This document shows positions 23,672 through 32,758 of a DNA stretch of 38,861 bases, one piece after another (the first letter of the stretch is position 1; each line of letters begins with the position of its first letter). This stretch comes from Ruminococcaceae bacterium UBA2656 (GTDB lineage Bacteria > Bacillota > Clostridia > Oscillospirales > Acutalibacteraceae), in NCBI GenBank assembly GCA_002359465.1, contig DENA01000010.1, positions 42,831-81,691 on the forward strand, given 5' to 3'. Both the position numbers and the translations under genes were made by a program. The notes below the pieces were generated by a model. It saw only the letters and a list, made by a program, of their open reading frames with translations. It ran no database searches and was not told the origin of the DNA.

Positions 23672-26065
23672 TCAGGCTTTTTGCAGACGCGCAAAATTCG
23701 CCATCAGCTTTTTTGTGCCGACATTTTCAAAGGCAATCTCCAGCAGGGTATCGTTCCCCATGGGAGAAGCGGAAAGGATCATGCCCGTTCCGAACGTCTT
23801 GTGCACCACACTGTCGCCTGCTTTGAGCTGAACCGCAGGCGGTTCGCTGTGGATGAGGCTCGACGGGCCAAAGCAGCGCGCCGATTCGGTCGTAACAGCC
23901 CTTGCCTCAAAAGCGGAGGTGGGAAGGCTGGTGCCCGGCTTCGGCTTTTTCCATTCTCTGGAGCGGCTGCGGACAAGCAGATCATCGGGCATTTCCTCAA
24001 TGAAGCGGGAGGGTTTGTTACGAGAGGTGCTGCCGAAAATCATGCGGCTTTCCGCATTGACGACATACAGTTCCTCCTTTGCCCTCGTGATGGCAACATA
24101 CGCCAGACGGCGTTCCTCTTCGATTTCGACAGGATTGTAAATCGCCTGCATACCGGGAAAAATTCCCTCTTCAAAGCCGGGCAGGAATACAACCGGAAAT
24201 TCCAGACCTTTCGCAGAATGGATCGTCATCATCACAACGCTGTCGGAATTCGCATCAAAGTTATCAATATCGGTAATCAGGGAAACTTCCTCAAGGAAGC
24301 CGGACAGGGTTGCCCCCTCCCCATTGTCCTCCTCGTATTTGATCAGGTTGGAAGCAAGCTCATTGATATTGTCAATCCGATCCTGTGCGTCGTCATTTTC
24401 GGATGCGCACAGGCTGCCGATATAGTCCGTCTTATCGAGTATCAGGTGGTAGAGTTCATTCAGGCTTGTATTTTCATCGTTTGCAGCGTCAATCAGTTCC
24501 TGCATGGTAGCCGCAAACTGCAGAAGTTTCGGAGATGTCCGTTTCAGAGGCTCATACTGGTCCGCATGCTTAATGACGTCAAACACGCTTTCGCCCAGCG
24601 TTGCGGCAATTTCCGTAGCCTGCGCAATCGTTTTGTCCCCAATGGAACGCTTCGGCTGGTTGATAATGCGGCGGAGCCGGATTTCGTCGTATGGATTGTT
24701 GATAACGCTCAGATACGCGATCATATCCCTGATTTCTTTACGCTCATAGAAGCGAAGCCCGCCGATAATACGGTAAGGAATTCCGGATTTTACAAATATT
24801 TTTTCAAGAATATTCGACTGGGAATTCATACGGTACAAAATTGCATAATCGGAAAATTTTCTGCCGGCGGCAACGCCTTCCAATACCTTTTTAGAAATAA
24901 AATCCGCTTCGTCCTGTTCGCTGAAGGCAGTATGTACGCCGATCTTTTCTCCGGCCGCGTTATCCGTCCAAAGTGTTTTTCCCTTGCGCTCGGTGTTGTT
25001 TTCAATCACTGCGTTCGCAGTATTCAAAATGTTTTTGGTGGAGCGGTAGTTTTGCTCCAACCGGATTACCCTGGCGTTTGGAAAAGTTTTTTCAAAGCTC
25101 ATGATATTTTCAATGGTTGCGCCGCGGAATTTATAAATGCTCTGGTCGTCGTCGCCGACAACGCAAAGGTTCGTGCTCTTTTGGGCAAGCAGCTTCACCA
25201 GCATGTACTGTGCATGATTGGTGTCCTGGTACTCGTCGACCATGACATATCTGAATTTATTCTGATAATACTCCAATACTTCCGGGTTCTGCTGCAGCAG
25301 GCACACCGCGTTGCAGATCAGATCGTCAAAATCCATGGCGTCCGCTTCCTTCAGCCTTGACTGATAAAGCTTGTACGCCTGCGCGATAAGGCCAAGCCTG
25401 CTGTCGCTGCCTGCCTGTTTCATATATTCTTCTGGCCGGATCATGCTGTCTTTTGCATGGGAAATCGCGGACAGAATCGATTTATGGGAAAGAAGCTTAT
25501 CGTCAATGCCTAGGGCTTTCTGGCATTCCTTCATCATACGGCGGGAGTCGTCCGAATCGTAAATCGTAAAATGGTTTGAATAGCCAAGCTTTGACCCGTC
25601 ATGCCTTAACATGCGCGCACAGGTCGAATGAAACGTAGAAGCCCAGATATCGTTGCCCTCTTCACCAAGCATGCTGATCAGCCTGTTCTTCAGTTCGCCG
25701 GCGGCTTTGTTGGTAAATGTGATGGCAAGGATCTGCCACGGACGGCAGGACTCCACTGCGAAATGATTTTTTATCTGCTGCGGCAAAGGTGCACCTGTAT
25801 TCAGGTACTGTTTAGCTGCATTCAAGTCATCGTCAGTTAAATCATCAGAAACAGTCTTACTTATGTAGGCGTTTCCGTAACGGATAATATTGGCAATACG
25901 GTTCACCAGCACGGTGGTCTTTCCACTTCCCGCGCCGGCAAGAATGAGCAGAGGGCCATTGACAGAGAAAACCGCCTCACGCTGCATATCATTCATTCTG
26001 AAAAATTCCTTATTCAGAACATTCCTTCTGATTTCAATTATTTGATCCGTTGTAGTATTGTTCAT
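23672..26065 (-). CDS. pcrA: ATP-dependent DNA helicase PcrA/UvrD
   Basis: SF1A 3'-5' helicase for repair and replication-fork upkeep. The 797-residue protein has motif I GAGSGKTTVL, motif II VDEYQDTN, motif IV QNYRSTKNIL, motif V SAKGLEFPVVFLPGFEEGIFP and motif VI VAITRAKEELYVV. It has a 25-residue N-terminal extension before MNDMQREAV and a Tudor-like C-terminus (KAGDSVVHKTFGTGMILS), as in Bacillus PcrA. A short insert (YISKTVSDDLTDDDLN…) lies in domain 1A. Its leader holds an 18-bp palindrome. Confidence 0.95.
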   Translation of the reverse strand: MNNTTTDQIIEIRRNVLNKEFFRMNDMQREAVFSVNGPLLILAGAGSGKTTVLVNRIANIIRYGNAYISKTVSDDLTDDDLNAAKQYLNTGAPLPQQIKNHFAVESCRPWQILAITFTNKAAGELKNRLISMLGEEGNDIWASTFHSTCARMLRHDGSKLGYSNHFTIYDSDDSRRMMKECQKALGIDDKLLSHKSILSAISHAKDSMIRPEEYMKQAGSDSRLGLIAQAYKLYQSRLKEADAMDFDDLICNAVCLLQQNPEVLEYYQNKFRYVMVDEYQDTNHAQYMLVKLLAQKSTNLCVVGDDDQSIYKFRGATIENIMSFEKTFPNARVIRLEQNYRSTKNILNTANAVIENNTERKGKTLWTDNAAGEKIGVHTAFSEQDEADFISKKVLEGVAAGRKFSDYAILYRMNSQSNILEKIFVKSGIPYRIIGGLRFYERKEIRDMIAYLSVINNPYDEIRLRRIINQPKRSIGDKTIAQATEIAATLGESVFDVIKHADQYEPLKRTSPKLLQFAATMQELIDAANDENTSLNELYHLILDKTDYIGSLCASENDDAQDRIDNINELASNLIKYEEDNGEGATLSGFLEEVSLITDIDNFDANSDSVVMMTIHSAKGLEFPVVFLPGFEEGIFPGMQAIYNPVEIEEERRLAYVAITRAKEELYVVNAESRMIFGSTSRNKPSRFIEEMPDDLLVRSRSREWKKPKPGTSLPTSAFEARAVTTESARCFGPSSLIHSEPPAVQLKAGDSVVHKTFGTGMILSASPMGNDTLLEIAFENVGTKKLMANFARLQKA

Positions 26066-26091
26066 GAATTCACCGCCAGAACGTAATAATT

Positions 26092-26109
26092 TAGGCGGAT
26101 ATCCGCCTA
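26092..26109 (-). repeat. 18-bp perfect palindrome in the pcrA leader
   Basis: TAGGCGGAT/ATCCGCCTA with no spacer, between the -10 and the pcrA start. Unlike the Gram-positive LexA box (GAACnnnnGTTC). Could be an operator for another repressor. Confidence 0.6.
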
Positions 26110-26133
26110 TCGGTTTCTTACTGCATAAAGTTT

Positions 26134-26162
26134 ATTATACAATATTTTGCATATAATAGCAA
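26134..26162 (-). promoter_or_regulatory. Promoter of pcrA
   Basis: TTGCTA (26157-26162), 17-bp spacer, TATAAT (26134-26139) on the minus strand, 69 bp before the start codon. Confidence 0.7.
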
Positions 26163-26184
26163 ATAAAATTAAGGAACACACAAA

Positions 26185-26212
26185 ATACCCGCACCTGACA
26201 GTGTGCGGGTAT
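26185..26212 (-). terminator. Terminator after the sodium-pump beta gene
   Basis: A 10-bp stem ATACCCGCAC/GTGCGGGTAT with an 8-nt loop, followed by TTTTGTGTG on the minus strand. Confidence 0.85.
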
Positions 26213-26242
26213 TGTTGTACATTCATAGCATTTTAATAAAAT

Positions 26243-27484
26243 TTACCCGAGGATGCTGATCAGAACACCGGCAGCAACCGCAGAACCAATCACTCCGGCT
26301 ACGTTTGGACCCATCGCATGCATCAGCAGGAAATTGCCGGGATTTTCCTCCTGCCCAACCTTCTGCGACACGCGCGCCGCCATAGGAACGGCGGAAACGC
26401 CGGCCGATCCGATAAGCGGGTTGACTTTTCCGTGCGAGGCCCAGCACATGAGTTTGCCAAACAGTACGCCGCCGGCAGTGCCGAAGCTGAACGCCAGAAG
26501 GCCGAGAATGATGATCTCAATGGTCTGAAGGGACAGGAAAACCGTTCCGGTCGCCGTCGCTCCGACAGTAACGCCAAGGAATATCGTAATGATGTTCATC
26601 AGTTCATTTTGCGCCGTATTGGAAATACGTCCCACCACACCGCTTTCACGGAACAGATTTCCGAGCATCAGCATGCCTACAAGCGGGCAGGCGTCCGGCA
26701 GCAGCAAGGAAACGATTACCGTTACGATAATCGGGAATAAAATCTTTTCCAGTTTGGAAACAGGACGAAGCTGCTCCATGACGATGCCGCGCTCTTTCTT
26801 TGTTGTCAGCGCCTTCATGATCGGAGGCTGGATAATCGGGACAAGCGCCATGTAGGAGTACGCCGCAACCGCAATCGGCCCTAAAAGCTCCGGGGCCAGC
26901 TTTGAAGTCACAAAGATGGCGGTAGGGCCGTCCGCTCCGCCGATAATGCCAATCGCACCGGCCTGTTTGCCGGTAAAGCCAAGAAAAACAGCACCGATGA
27001 AGGTGGTAAAAATTCCGAGCTGAGCGGCCGCGCCCAGCAAAAAGCTCTTCGGATTTGAAATCAGCGGGCCAAAGTCCGTCATCGCACCGATCCCCAAGAA
27101 AATAAGCGGAGGATAAATGCCGAGCTTTACTCCCTGATACAGATAGTAAAACAATCCGCCGACCTGCGTAATCTGATAATATTGTTGACCATTTAAAATA
27201 ACAGTGGGGTAATTTCCTGCCGCGCCGCCATGGGCAGCTATATAATCCGAGACAAGCTGCATCGTCGTCTGGGGCGGAAACATAATGGCCGGGAAAAGAT
27301 TAACAAGCAGCATTCCGAATGCAATCGGCAAAAGGAGGAGGGGTTCAAACTGTTTTTTGATAGCAAGGTAAATCAAAACACAGGAAATCCCTATCATAAT
27401 GTAGTTGCGCCAGTCATTCATGGCGAAACCGGACGTTTGAAAGATACCTTCGATGGATTTTAAAAATTCATTCAGTATTACCAA
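26243..27484 (-). CDS. Sodium ion-translocating decarboxylase, beta subunit
   Basis: Membrane subunit of a biotin-dependent Na+-pumping decarboxylase (OadB/MmdB/GcdB family), which couples decarboxylation to Na+ export. The 413-residue protein has about ten helices and the conserved segments [29 protein letters not shown] and [12 protein letters not shown]; the aspartate in GADGP is the expected ion site. The likely start is TTG 27484, with AAGGA 11 nt upstream. The alpha and biotin-carrier subunits are not in the window, so the substrate cannot be named. Confidence 0.92.
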   Translation of the reverse strand: MVILNEFLKSIEGIFQTSGFAMNDWRNYIMIGISCVLIYLAIKKQFEPLLLLPIAFGMLLVNLFPAIMFPPQTTMQLVSDYIAAHGGAAGNYPTVILNGQQYYQITQVGGLFYYLYQGVKLGIYPPLIFLGIGAMTDFGPLISNPKSFLLGAAAQLGIFTTFIGAVFLGFTGKQAGAIGIIGGADGPTAIFVTSKLAPELLGPIAVAAYSYMALVPIIQPPIMKALTTKKERGIVMEQLRPVSKLEKILFPIIVTVIVSLLLPDACPLVGMLMLGNLFRESGVVGRISNTAQNELMNIITIFLGVTVGATATGTVFLSLQTIEIIILGLLAFSFGTAGGVLFGKLMCWASHGKVNPLIGSAGVSAVPMAARVSQKVGQEENPGNFLLMHAMGPNVAGVIGSAVAAGVLISILG

Positions 27485-27514
27485 TGCCAGATCAGTCCTT
27501 TCTGTATTCGAAAT

Positions 27515-27892
27515 TTAAAAAGGTCGGGTGCTTTCAAATAAGCCGGCCATTCCCCAGGCGGAACGGTTGGGCTGTGCGGAACGGCGGATACTGGTCACTT
27601 TTCCGGCAGACGCGCCATATAAGAAATAAACAGCGGCGGAAATAGCCGCAACCGTTTCTTCGGAAATTCCAGCCTGCACTGTCGGAACCGCAGCAGGTAT
27701 AACAGCGGGACGTACAGACGGCGTTACCGGCGCAATATCATTTTGTTGATCTTTCTGATTTGGCCGCAGCGCCCTAACCGCCGCCCCATAACCTTTGATT
27801 ACATAAGTTAAAAATATCAGCATTACAAAAACAATGACAAGACCGGTAAGCAGAATAATAATGGAAAGCTGTACCTTTTGGTCAATACTCAT
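27515..27892 (-). CDS. Sodium pump decarboxylase, gamma subunit (OadG family)
   Basis: Small membrane subunit that joins alpha and beta. The 125-residue protein has one N-terminal helix (about residues 9-31), a Pro/Val-rich linker and the C-terminal OadG-type segment ISEETVAAISAAVYFLYG…SAWGMAGLFESTRPF. It ends 30 nt before the beta gene, so the two form an operon. GGGGAAA lies just before the ATG. Confidence 0.88.
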   Translation of the reverse strand: MSIDQKVQLSIIILLTGLVIVFVMLIFLTYVIKGYGAAVRALRPNQKDQQNDIAPVTPSVRPAVIPAAVPTVQAGISEETVAAISAAVYFLYGASAGKVTSIRRSAQPNRSAWGMAGLFESTRPF

Positions 27893-27924
27893 AACTATTT
27901 CCCCATTTCATTAAGAATTTTATG

Positions 27925-27983
27925 ATAGCAATTCTAAAAATGGAATGAATTTCGTTGTTCCAGTCCTTATTTAAAATTGCTAT
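27925..27983. repeat. Short palindromic-end repeat, copy 1
   Basis: 59 bp bounded by 9-bp inverted ends ATAGCAATT/AATTGCTAT. It shares AGCAATTC, AATGAATTTCGTT and TTTAAAATTGCT in the same order with copy 2 at 37161-37217. It looks like a member of a small interspersed repeat (MITE-like) family. Confidence 0.7.
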
Positions 27984-28074
27984 AAATAAAAATGAATAAA
28001 AAATTAACAATTGTTCTAATTATAAATGATATCCCCGGTGATTTCAATTATATTTTACTACTTTTTGATTTTTA

Positions 28075-28103
28075 TTGCATAAATCCGACATGCGAATTAT
28101 AAT
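28075..28103 (+). promoter_or_regulatory. Promoter of the AraC-family gene
   Basis: TTGCAT (28075-28080), 17-bp spacer, TATAAT (28098-28103), 41 bp before the ATG. Confidence 0.7.
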
Positions 28104-28143
28104 GAAACAGAAATGAACGTCAGGAAGGGGGTCTGATCTCTTG

Positions 28144-29001
28144 ATGACAAATGACGAATTCAGGCGCTCCTTCCGAGTGCCTTTTCATAACAGCCTGGGG
28201 CTGGCGGTCTACAGCTGCGGCGTTCAGCGCTGCGGTGCCTGCCATTCGTGGGGCCCTGCCGTGCGCGACCATTATCTGATTCACTATATACTGTCCGGGC
28301 ACGGCGTTTTTTTCGGCGGCGGGAAAGAATACCATCTTTCCGCAGGCGACGGCTTTCTGGTTGAGCCGTCCCATGTCGTTCATTATGTTGCAGACCGTGA
28401 AGACCCATGGGAATACTGCTGGATTGGATTCAACGGCAGCGATGCAAAAAGACTGATGGGCCAGACCGGCCTTTTAGACCGGCCTCCTGTTTTCCATTAT
28501 GACGAAGACAGACTTTTTGAAGAGCTTCTGATGCAAATCTGCAATGCCTCCGGCTCCGGCCCAAGCGACGAAGCAAAAATGGAATCCGGCCTGCTGCTGT
28601 TTTTAGCCGCGCTGATGGATAAATTCGGCGTTCCTTCCGCGCAGCATACAAACGGATACGAGTACGTACAGAAGGCAATTAAGTTCATTGAGTACAACTA
28701 TTCAAGCGATATCGGCATCACCGATATCGCCTCCAGCGTGGGAATCAGCCGCAGCCATCTGTATCGTCTGTTTATGCAACATATCTCCATTCCGCCGAAC
28801 GAATATCTGATGCGCTACCGCATCAGCAAAGCGTCCGAGCTTCTGGAAAGCGGAAACCTGTCGGTCGGCGAAGTTGCTTATTCGGCAGGCTTTTCCGATC
28901 AGTTATATTTTTCACGAGTGTTCAAAAAATGTATGGGCGTACCGCCAAGCCGCTTTACCTGCTATGAGCGTGCGGCGAAAGTAAAGGAGGAATTCAAATG
29001 A
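28144..29001 (+). CDS. AraC family transcriptional regulator
   Basis: Predicted transcription regulator with an N-terminal cupin-type sensing domain (IHYILSGHGVFFGGGKEYHL, typical of sugar-responsive AraC proteins) and a C-terminal double helix-turn-helix (IGITDIASSVGISRSHLYRLF and LSVGEVAYSAGFSDQLYFSRVFKK). From the ATG at 28144 it is 285 residues; a TTG at 28141 is also possible, 9 nt after GGAAGGGGG. Its stop overlaps the next gene (ATGA). The ligand is unknown; no sugar-uptake operon lies beside it. Confidence 0.92.
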   Translation: MTNDEFRRSFRVPFHNSLGLAVYSCGVQRCGACHSWGPAVRDHYLIHYILSGHGVFFGGGKEYHLSAGDGFLVEPSHVVHYVADREDPWEYCWIGFNGSDAKRLMGQTGLLDRPPVFHYDEDRLFEELLMQICNASGSGPSDEAKMESGLLLFLAALMDKFGVPSAQHTNGYEYVQKAIKFIEYNYSSDIGITDIASSVGISRSHLYRLFMQHISIPPNEYLMRYRISKASELLESGNLSVGEVAYSAGFSDQLYFSRVFKKCMGVPPSRFTCYERAAKVKEEFK

Positions 29002-29579
29002 GCGAAGCAGCCGAACAAATTACAAAATGGGCAGAGGAAATTGAAAAATACAGCGCGGTCGACTGGGACAGGCTGCCGGAAATCTATTTATACATGGATC
29101 AAGTGCTGACTTATATGAACAAGCAGCTCTGCCTGTTTGAACGCAATGACAGCACGAGCCTGCTCACCTCAAGCATGATCAACAATTACGTAAAAGACGG
29201 GGTTCTTCCCCGGCCCGAACAGAAAAAATACTCCCGTGAGCACCTGGCGCTGCTGATGGTCATCTGCATGCTGAAGCAGGTTTTATCCATTCAGGATATC
29301 TCCTCCCTGTTGAAAACATTGTTGGAAAGCGCGTCAAAGGATGAGATGTACGGGCGCTTCTGTGAAGCCCATTCCGCCGCGCTGAAAGAGGTATGCGGCC
29401 GCGTCCGTTCCACAGCGGAGGAAGGCGACGCCGAACTGACAAGGCTGGCGATTGAGCTTTCCATTGAGGCAAACGCACGCCGCACGGCGGCGGAAAGAAT
29501 TCTGAGCGAACTGTCGGCGACGTCCGAAAAAGGAAAGGCGGAAAAAGGTAAAAACGAAAAAAAGGATAAGGAAAAATAA
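28998..29579 (+). CDS. DUF1836 domain-containing protein
   Basis: Unknown function; DUF1836 proteins carry a MerR-like winged HTH region, seen in SSMINNYVKDGVLPRP and KKYSREHLALLMVICMLKQVLS (about residues 58-97). The 193-residue protein ends in a Lys/Glu-rich tail (EKGKAEKGKNEKKDKEK). It overlaps the AraC gene by 4 nt (ATGA), so both are made together; a DNA-binding co-regulator is a reasonable guess. Confidence 0.85.
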   Translation: MSEAAEQITKWAEEIEKYSAVDWDRLPEIYLYMDQVLTYMNKQLCLFERNDSTSLLTSSMINNYVKDGVLPRPEQKKYSREHLALLMVICMLKQVLSIQDISSLLKTLLESASKDEMYGRFCEAHSAALKEVCGRVRSTAEEGDAELTRLAIELSIEANARRTAAERILSELSATSEKGKAEKGKNEKKDKEK

Positions 29580-29599
29580 ATCAGCCAGAACAGTCATTC

Positions 29600-29631
29600 A
29601 GCCGTCCCGCAGCCGCGCGGGGCGGCTTTTT
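29600..29631 (+). terminator. Terminator after the DUF1836 gene
   Basis: An 11-bp GC-rich stem (29600… GCCGTCCCGC with GCGGGGCGGC …29627, one wobble) and TTTTT tail. Confidence 0.9.
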
Positions 29632-29724
29632 CATGTCATGTCCCGCATAATCCCTGTGGTTATGTTAACCATAATGATTAATCCGCATAATATGAAGAGA
29701 GACAAACGAAAGAGAGGTATTGAT

Positions 29725-31578
29725 ATGTGTGGAATAGCAGGATTTTGCGATTATAACGACGATTTGAGCGACGAGGCTCTGTTCTGGAGCGCACTCGCGA
29801 AAAGAATGGGATCACGGCTGAAGCACCGCGGCCCGGATGACAGCGGAGTCCATGTTTCATCCCACGCCGCACTGGCCCACACAAGACTTGCCGTGGTGGA
29901 TATTGAAGGCGGAAAACAGCCCATGACCGCTGTGTCGGACGGCCTTCACTACACTATCGTTTATAACGGGGAACTGTATAACAGCGAAGAGCTGCGCGCC
30001 GAGCTGAAAGCCCTTGGGCATACTTTTAAAACAAGAAGCGATACCGAAGTCCTGCTAAAATGCTATATCCAGTTTGGATTTACCTGCGCGGAAAAACTGA
30101 ATGGCATTTTTGCCTTTGCGGTAGATGACGAAAAGCGTCATTGCTGCTATTTATGCCGTGACCGCTTTGGCGTCAAGCCGCTGTTTTATTCCATGGAAAA
30201 CGGGCGCCTTGTTTTTGCCTCGGAAATAAAAGCGCTGTTTGAATATCCGGGAATCAACCCTGTGATCGACAGGCAGGGGCTGTGCGAGATTTTCGGAATA
30301 GGACCCGCCCGCACCGCCGGAATCGGCGTTTTCAAAAACATACTGGACATCATGCCCGGCCATTTTGCCGTGTTTGACAGTCAGGGACTTGAGACATATC
30401 CCTATTTTGAGCTGAAGAGCTACGAACATCCGGACAGCTACGAAGACAGCGTAAAAAAGGTAAGGTATCTTGTGGAGGATGCCGTTACCAGGCAGCTTGT
30501 TTCCGATGTGCCGCTGTGCACCTTTCTGTCCGGCGGCCTTGACTCCAGCATTATCACCGCACTGGCCGCAAGAAACTATCAGGCGGCAGGCAAAACGCTT
30601 TCCACCTATTCCTTTGACTTTATCGGCAATGACAAATATTTCAAGCCGACGGCGTTTCAGCCGGGCGCCGACAGGCCCTGGGTCGATAAAATGGCTGAGC
30701 TGTTTCAGACCGACCATCACTATCTGGAGTGCAACAATGTGAATCTCGCCGACCGCCTTTACGACGCGGTTGCCGCGAAAGACCTGCCCGGCATGGCGGA
30801 TGTTGACTCTTCCCTGCTTTATTTCTGCAGCTTGATAAAGAAGAACCATGTTGTGGGCATCAGCGGGGAATGCGCGGACGAAATATTCGGCGGATATCCG
30901 TGGTTCCATAAAAAAGAAGCGTTTGAAGGGCACTGCTTCCCGTGGTCGCCGGATCTGTCCATCCGAACAGGCCTGCTGATCCCGGAAATTGCCGACGCAC
31001 TGCATATTGAGGAGTATGTCAATATGCGGTACGAGGAGTCAATCGCCGCCGTTCCCACACTGGAAGGCGAAAGCGCGCAGGAAAAGCGGCGCAGGGAAAT
31101 TTCGTTCCTGAACATCAACTGGTTTATGTCCACCCTGCTGGACCGCAAGGACAGATCAAGCATGGCAAGCGGCCTGGAGGTACGCGTACCGTACGCAGAC
31201 CATCGCATTGTACAGTACGTATTCAATACCCCCTGGGAATATAAATGCCATGACGGCGTTGTAAAGGGGCTTTTACGCGACGCGGCGAAGGAATGGCTTC
31301 CCGAAGACATCCTTATGCGCAAAAAGAGCCCTTATCCAAAGACGCACAACCCGGCTTATGAACTGATTGTGAAACAGCGGCTGGCGGCCGTTATGTCGGA
31401 CAGTGACGAACCGATTCACAAGCTGGTCAGCAAGGCCGGCGCCGCGGAGCTGCTCAGTGAAAAATCGGATTACGGAAAGCCGTGGTTCGGTCAGCTGATG
31501 GCAGGCCCGCAGCTGATGGCATATTTGCTGCAAATCAATTACTGGCTGAAAAAATACGATATCAGGATTGAACTGTAA
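29725..31578 (+). CDS. asnB: Asparagine synthase (glutamine-hydrolysing)
   Basis: Makes asparagine from aspartate, glutamine and ATP. The 617-residue protein opens MCGIAGF, with Cys2 as the glutaminase nucleophile after Met removal, then RGPDDSG and the synthetase domain with the PP-loop FLSGGLDSSII (about residue 267). A later GECADEIFGGYPWF is also typical. The start at 29725 is chosen because the glutaminase needs an N-terminal Cys and AGAGAGG lies 8 nt upstream. It has no partner gene here. Confidence 0.96.
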   Translation: MCGIAGFCDYNDDLSDEALFWSALAKRMGSRLKHRGPDDSGVHVSSHAALAHTRLAVVDIEGGKQPMTAVSDGLHYTIVYNGELYNSEELRAELKALGHTFKTRSDTEVLLKCYIQFGFTCAEKLNGIFAFAVDDEKRHCCYLCRDRFGVKPLFYSMENGRLVFASEIKALFEYPGINPVIDRQGLCEIFGIGPARTAGIGVFKNILDIMPGHFAVFDSQGLETYPYFELKSYEHPDSYEDSVKKVRYLVEDAVTRQLVSDVPLCTFLSGGLDSSIITALAARNYQAAGKTLSTYSFDFIGNDKYFKPTAFQPGADRPWVDKMAELFQTDHHYLECNNVNLADRLYDAVAAKDLPGMADVDSSLLYFCSLIKKNHVVGISGECADEIFGGYPWFHKKEAFEGHCFPWSPDLSIRTGLLIPEIADALHIEEYVNMRYEESIAAVPTLEGESAQEKRRREISFLNINWFMSTLLDRKDRSSMASGLEVRVPYADHRIVQYVFNTPWEYKCHDGVVKGLLRDAAKEWLPEDILMRKKSPYPKTHNPAYELIVKQRLAAVMSDSDEPIHKLVSKAGAAELLSEKSDYGKPWFGQLMAGPQLMAYLLQINYWLKKYDIRIEL

Positions 31579-31603
31579 TCCATCATAACGTTCAGATGAA
31601 ATG

Positions 31604-31651
31604 AGAATGGCGTTCCGGCCCGCAAAACTCAACGGGCCGGAACGCCATTCT
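31604..31651. repeat. 19-bp perfect hairpin without T-run
   Basis: AGAATGGCGTTCCGGCCCG (31604-31622) pairs fully with 31633-31651 around a 10-nt loop. Neither side has the T-run of an intrinsic terminator. It lies between asnB and the dehydrogenase. Confidence 0.75.
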
Positions 31652-31679
31652 GCCGTCTGTACATCTGGAGTCGGTCTTA

Positions 31680-31708
31680 TTGTAATTTTACCGTTTCTGT
31701 TATACAAT
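31680..31708 (+). promoter_or_regulatory. Promoter of the hydroxyacid dehydrogenase gene
   Basis: TTGTAA (31680-31685), 17-bp spacer, TACAAT (31703-31708), 58 bp before the ATG. Confidence 0.5.
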
Positions 31709-31765
31709 AAGACAAATTTTGAATCAAATGGCTGCTTCAATACAACAAAGGGAGTGTTTATCACC

Positions 31766-32737
31766 ATGAGTTTTTCAAAACGCATACTTGTTCTTCTTCC
31801 CGCACAGGAACAGCATCAGTTACTGCTTGAACAGTCCGCGCCGGGCTGCCTGTTTTCATACAGTTCCTATAAAACCGTTACGAAAGATCAGGTGCAGGAC
31901 GCCCAGATCATTATCGGCAATCCCCCGGCGGATTTCGTGAAGGATTCCCCGAATTTGGAATGGCTGCATTGCAACAGCGCCGGAGTGGACGCCTATTTAA
32001 AGAAAGGCATCCTTCCAAAAGGCACCGCGCTGACAAATTCGACAGGCGCGTATGGTCTGGCGGTTTCCGAACATATGCTTGGCATGCTGCTGGAAATCAT
32101 GAAACGGCTTCATACTTACCGCGACGCACAAAAGCTGCATGTCTGGAAGGGTCAGGGAAAAGTGCGATCCATTTACAATTCCACCGTTCTGGTGCTGGGC
32201 ATGGGTGACATCGGGGGTGAATTTGCCAAAAAGGCCAAAGCGCTGGGAGCCTACGTAATCGGCGTTCGCCGCACCCGTGGAGAAAAGCCGGATTATGCCG
32301 ACGAACTGCATTTGACCGAAGAACTGGACAGCCTTCTGCCCCGCGCCGACATTGTCGCTGTCAGCCTGCCGGAAACGAAGGATACATATCATCTGTTTTC
32401 GCGTGAACGGCTCGCTCTTGTAAAAGAAGGAGCCGTGATCCTGAACGTTGGCCGCGGCACGGTTATCGACACGGAAGCGCTCTGCGACGCGCTGGAAAGC
32501 GGGCGCCTGTTTGGCGCGGGCCTTGATGTTACAGACCCGGAACCGCTGCCGGAAAACCATCGTATCTGGGATATCCCAAACGCCGTTGTCACACCCCACA
32601 TATCGGGACTTTACCATTTGCAGGAAACCCTTGAGCGTGTAGTGCGCATTGCAGCAGAGAACCTAAAGCGTTACGCGAACGGGGAACCACTGAACAACGT
32701 CGTCGATTTTTCAACCGGCTACCGCATGAAGCAATAA
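31766..32737 (+). CDS. D-2-hydroxyacid dehydrogenase family protein
   Basis: NAD(P)-dependent dehydrogenase related to D-lactate/glyoxylate reductases. The 323-residue protein has the nucleotide-binding turn VLVLGMGDIGGEFAKKAKALG (about residues 139-159), the catalytic Arg in LNVGRGTVID, Glu in DVTDPEPLPENH and the His in TPHISG. The ATG at 31766 is preceded by AAGGGAGTG; the upstream frame back to 31601 crosses a perfect hairpin and has no ribosome binding site. Substrate unknown. Confidence 0.92.
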   Translation: MSFSKRILVLLPAQEQHQLLLEQSAPGCLFSYSSYKTVTKDQVQDAQIIIGNPPADFVKDSPNLEWLHCNSAGVDAYLKKGILPKGTALTNSTGAYGLAVSEHMLGMLLEIMKRLHTYRDAQKLHVWKGQGKVRSIYNSTVLVLGMGDIGGEFAKKAKALGAYVIGVRRTRGEKPDYADELHLTEELDSLLPRADIVAVSLPETKDTYHLFSRERLALVKEGAVILNVGRGTVIDTEALCDALESGRLFGAGLDVTDPEPLPENHRIWDIPNAVVTPHISGLYHLQETLERVVRIAAENLKRYANGEPLNNVVDFSTGYRMKQ

Positions 32738-32758
32738 CTGACCGGACAACACTTAAAG

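Larger units (their letters stand above)
27893..28143. other. Intergenic region between oad genes and the AraC regulator
   Basis: No gene is seen. It holds the short repeat at 27925-27983 and the AraC promoter at 28075-28103 in AT-rich DNA. Divergent genes are read from it. Confidence 0.6.

Noticed and set aside
23477..25360. 627-codon open frame on the plus strand across pcrA
   Set aside because: Antisense to the well-supported pcrA frame; it also starts inside the split gene's 3' fragment in another frame.
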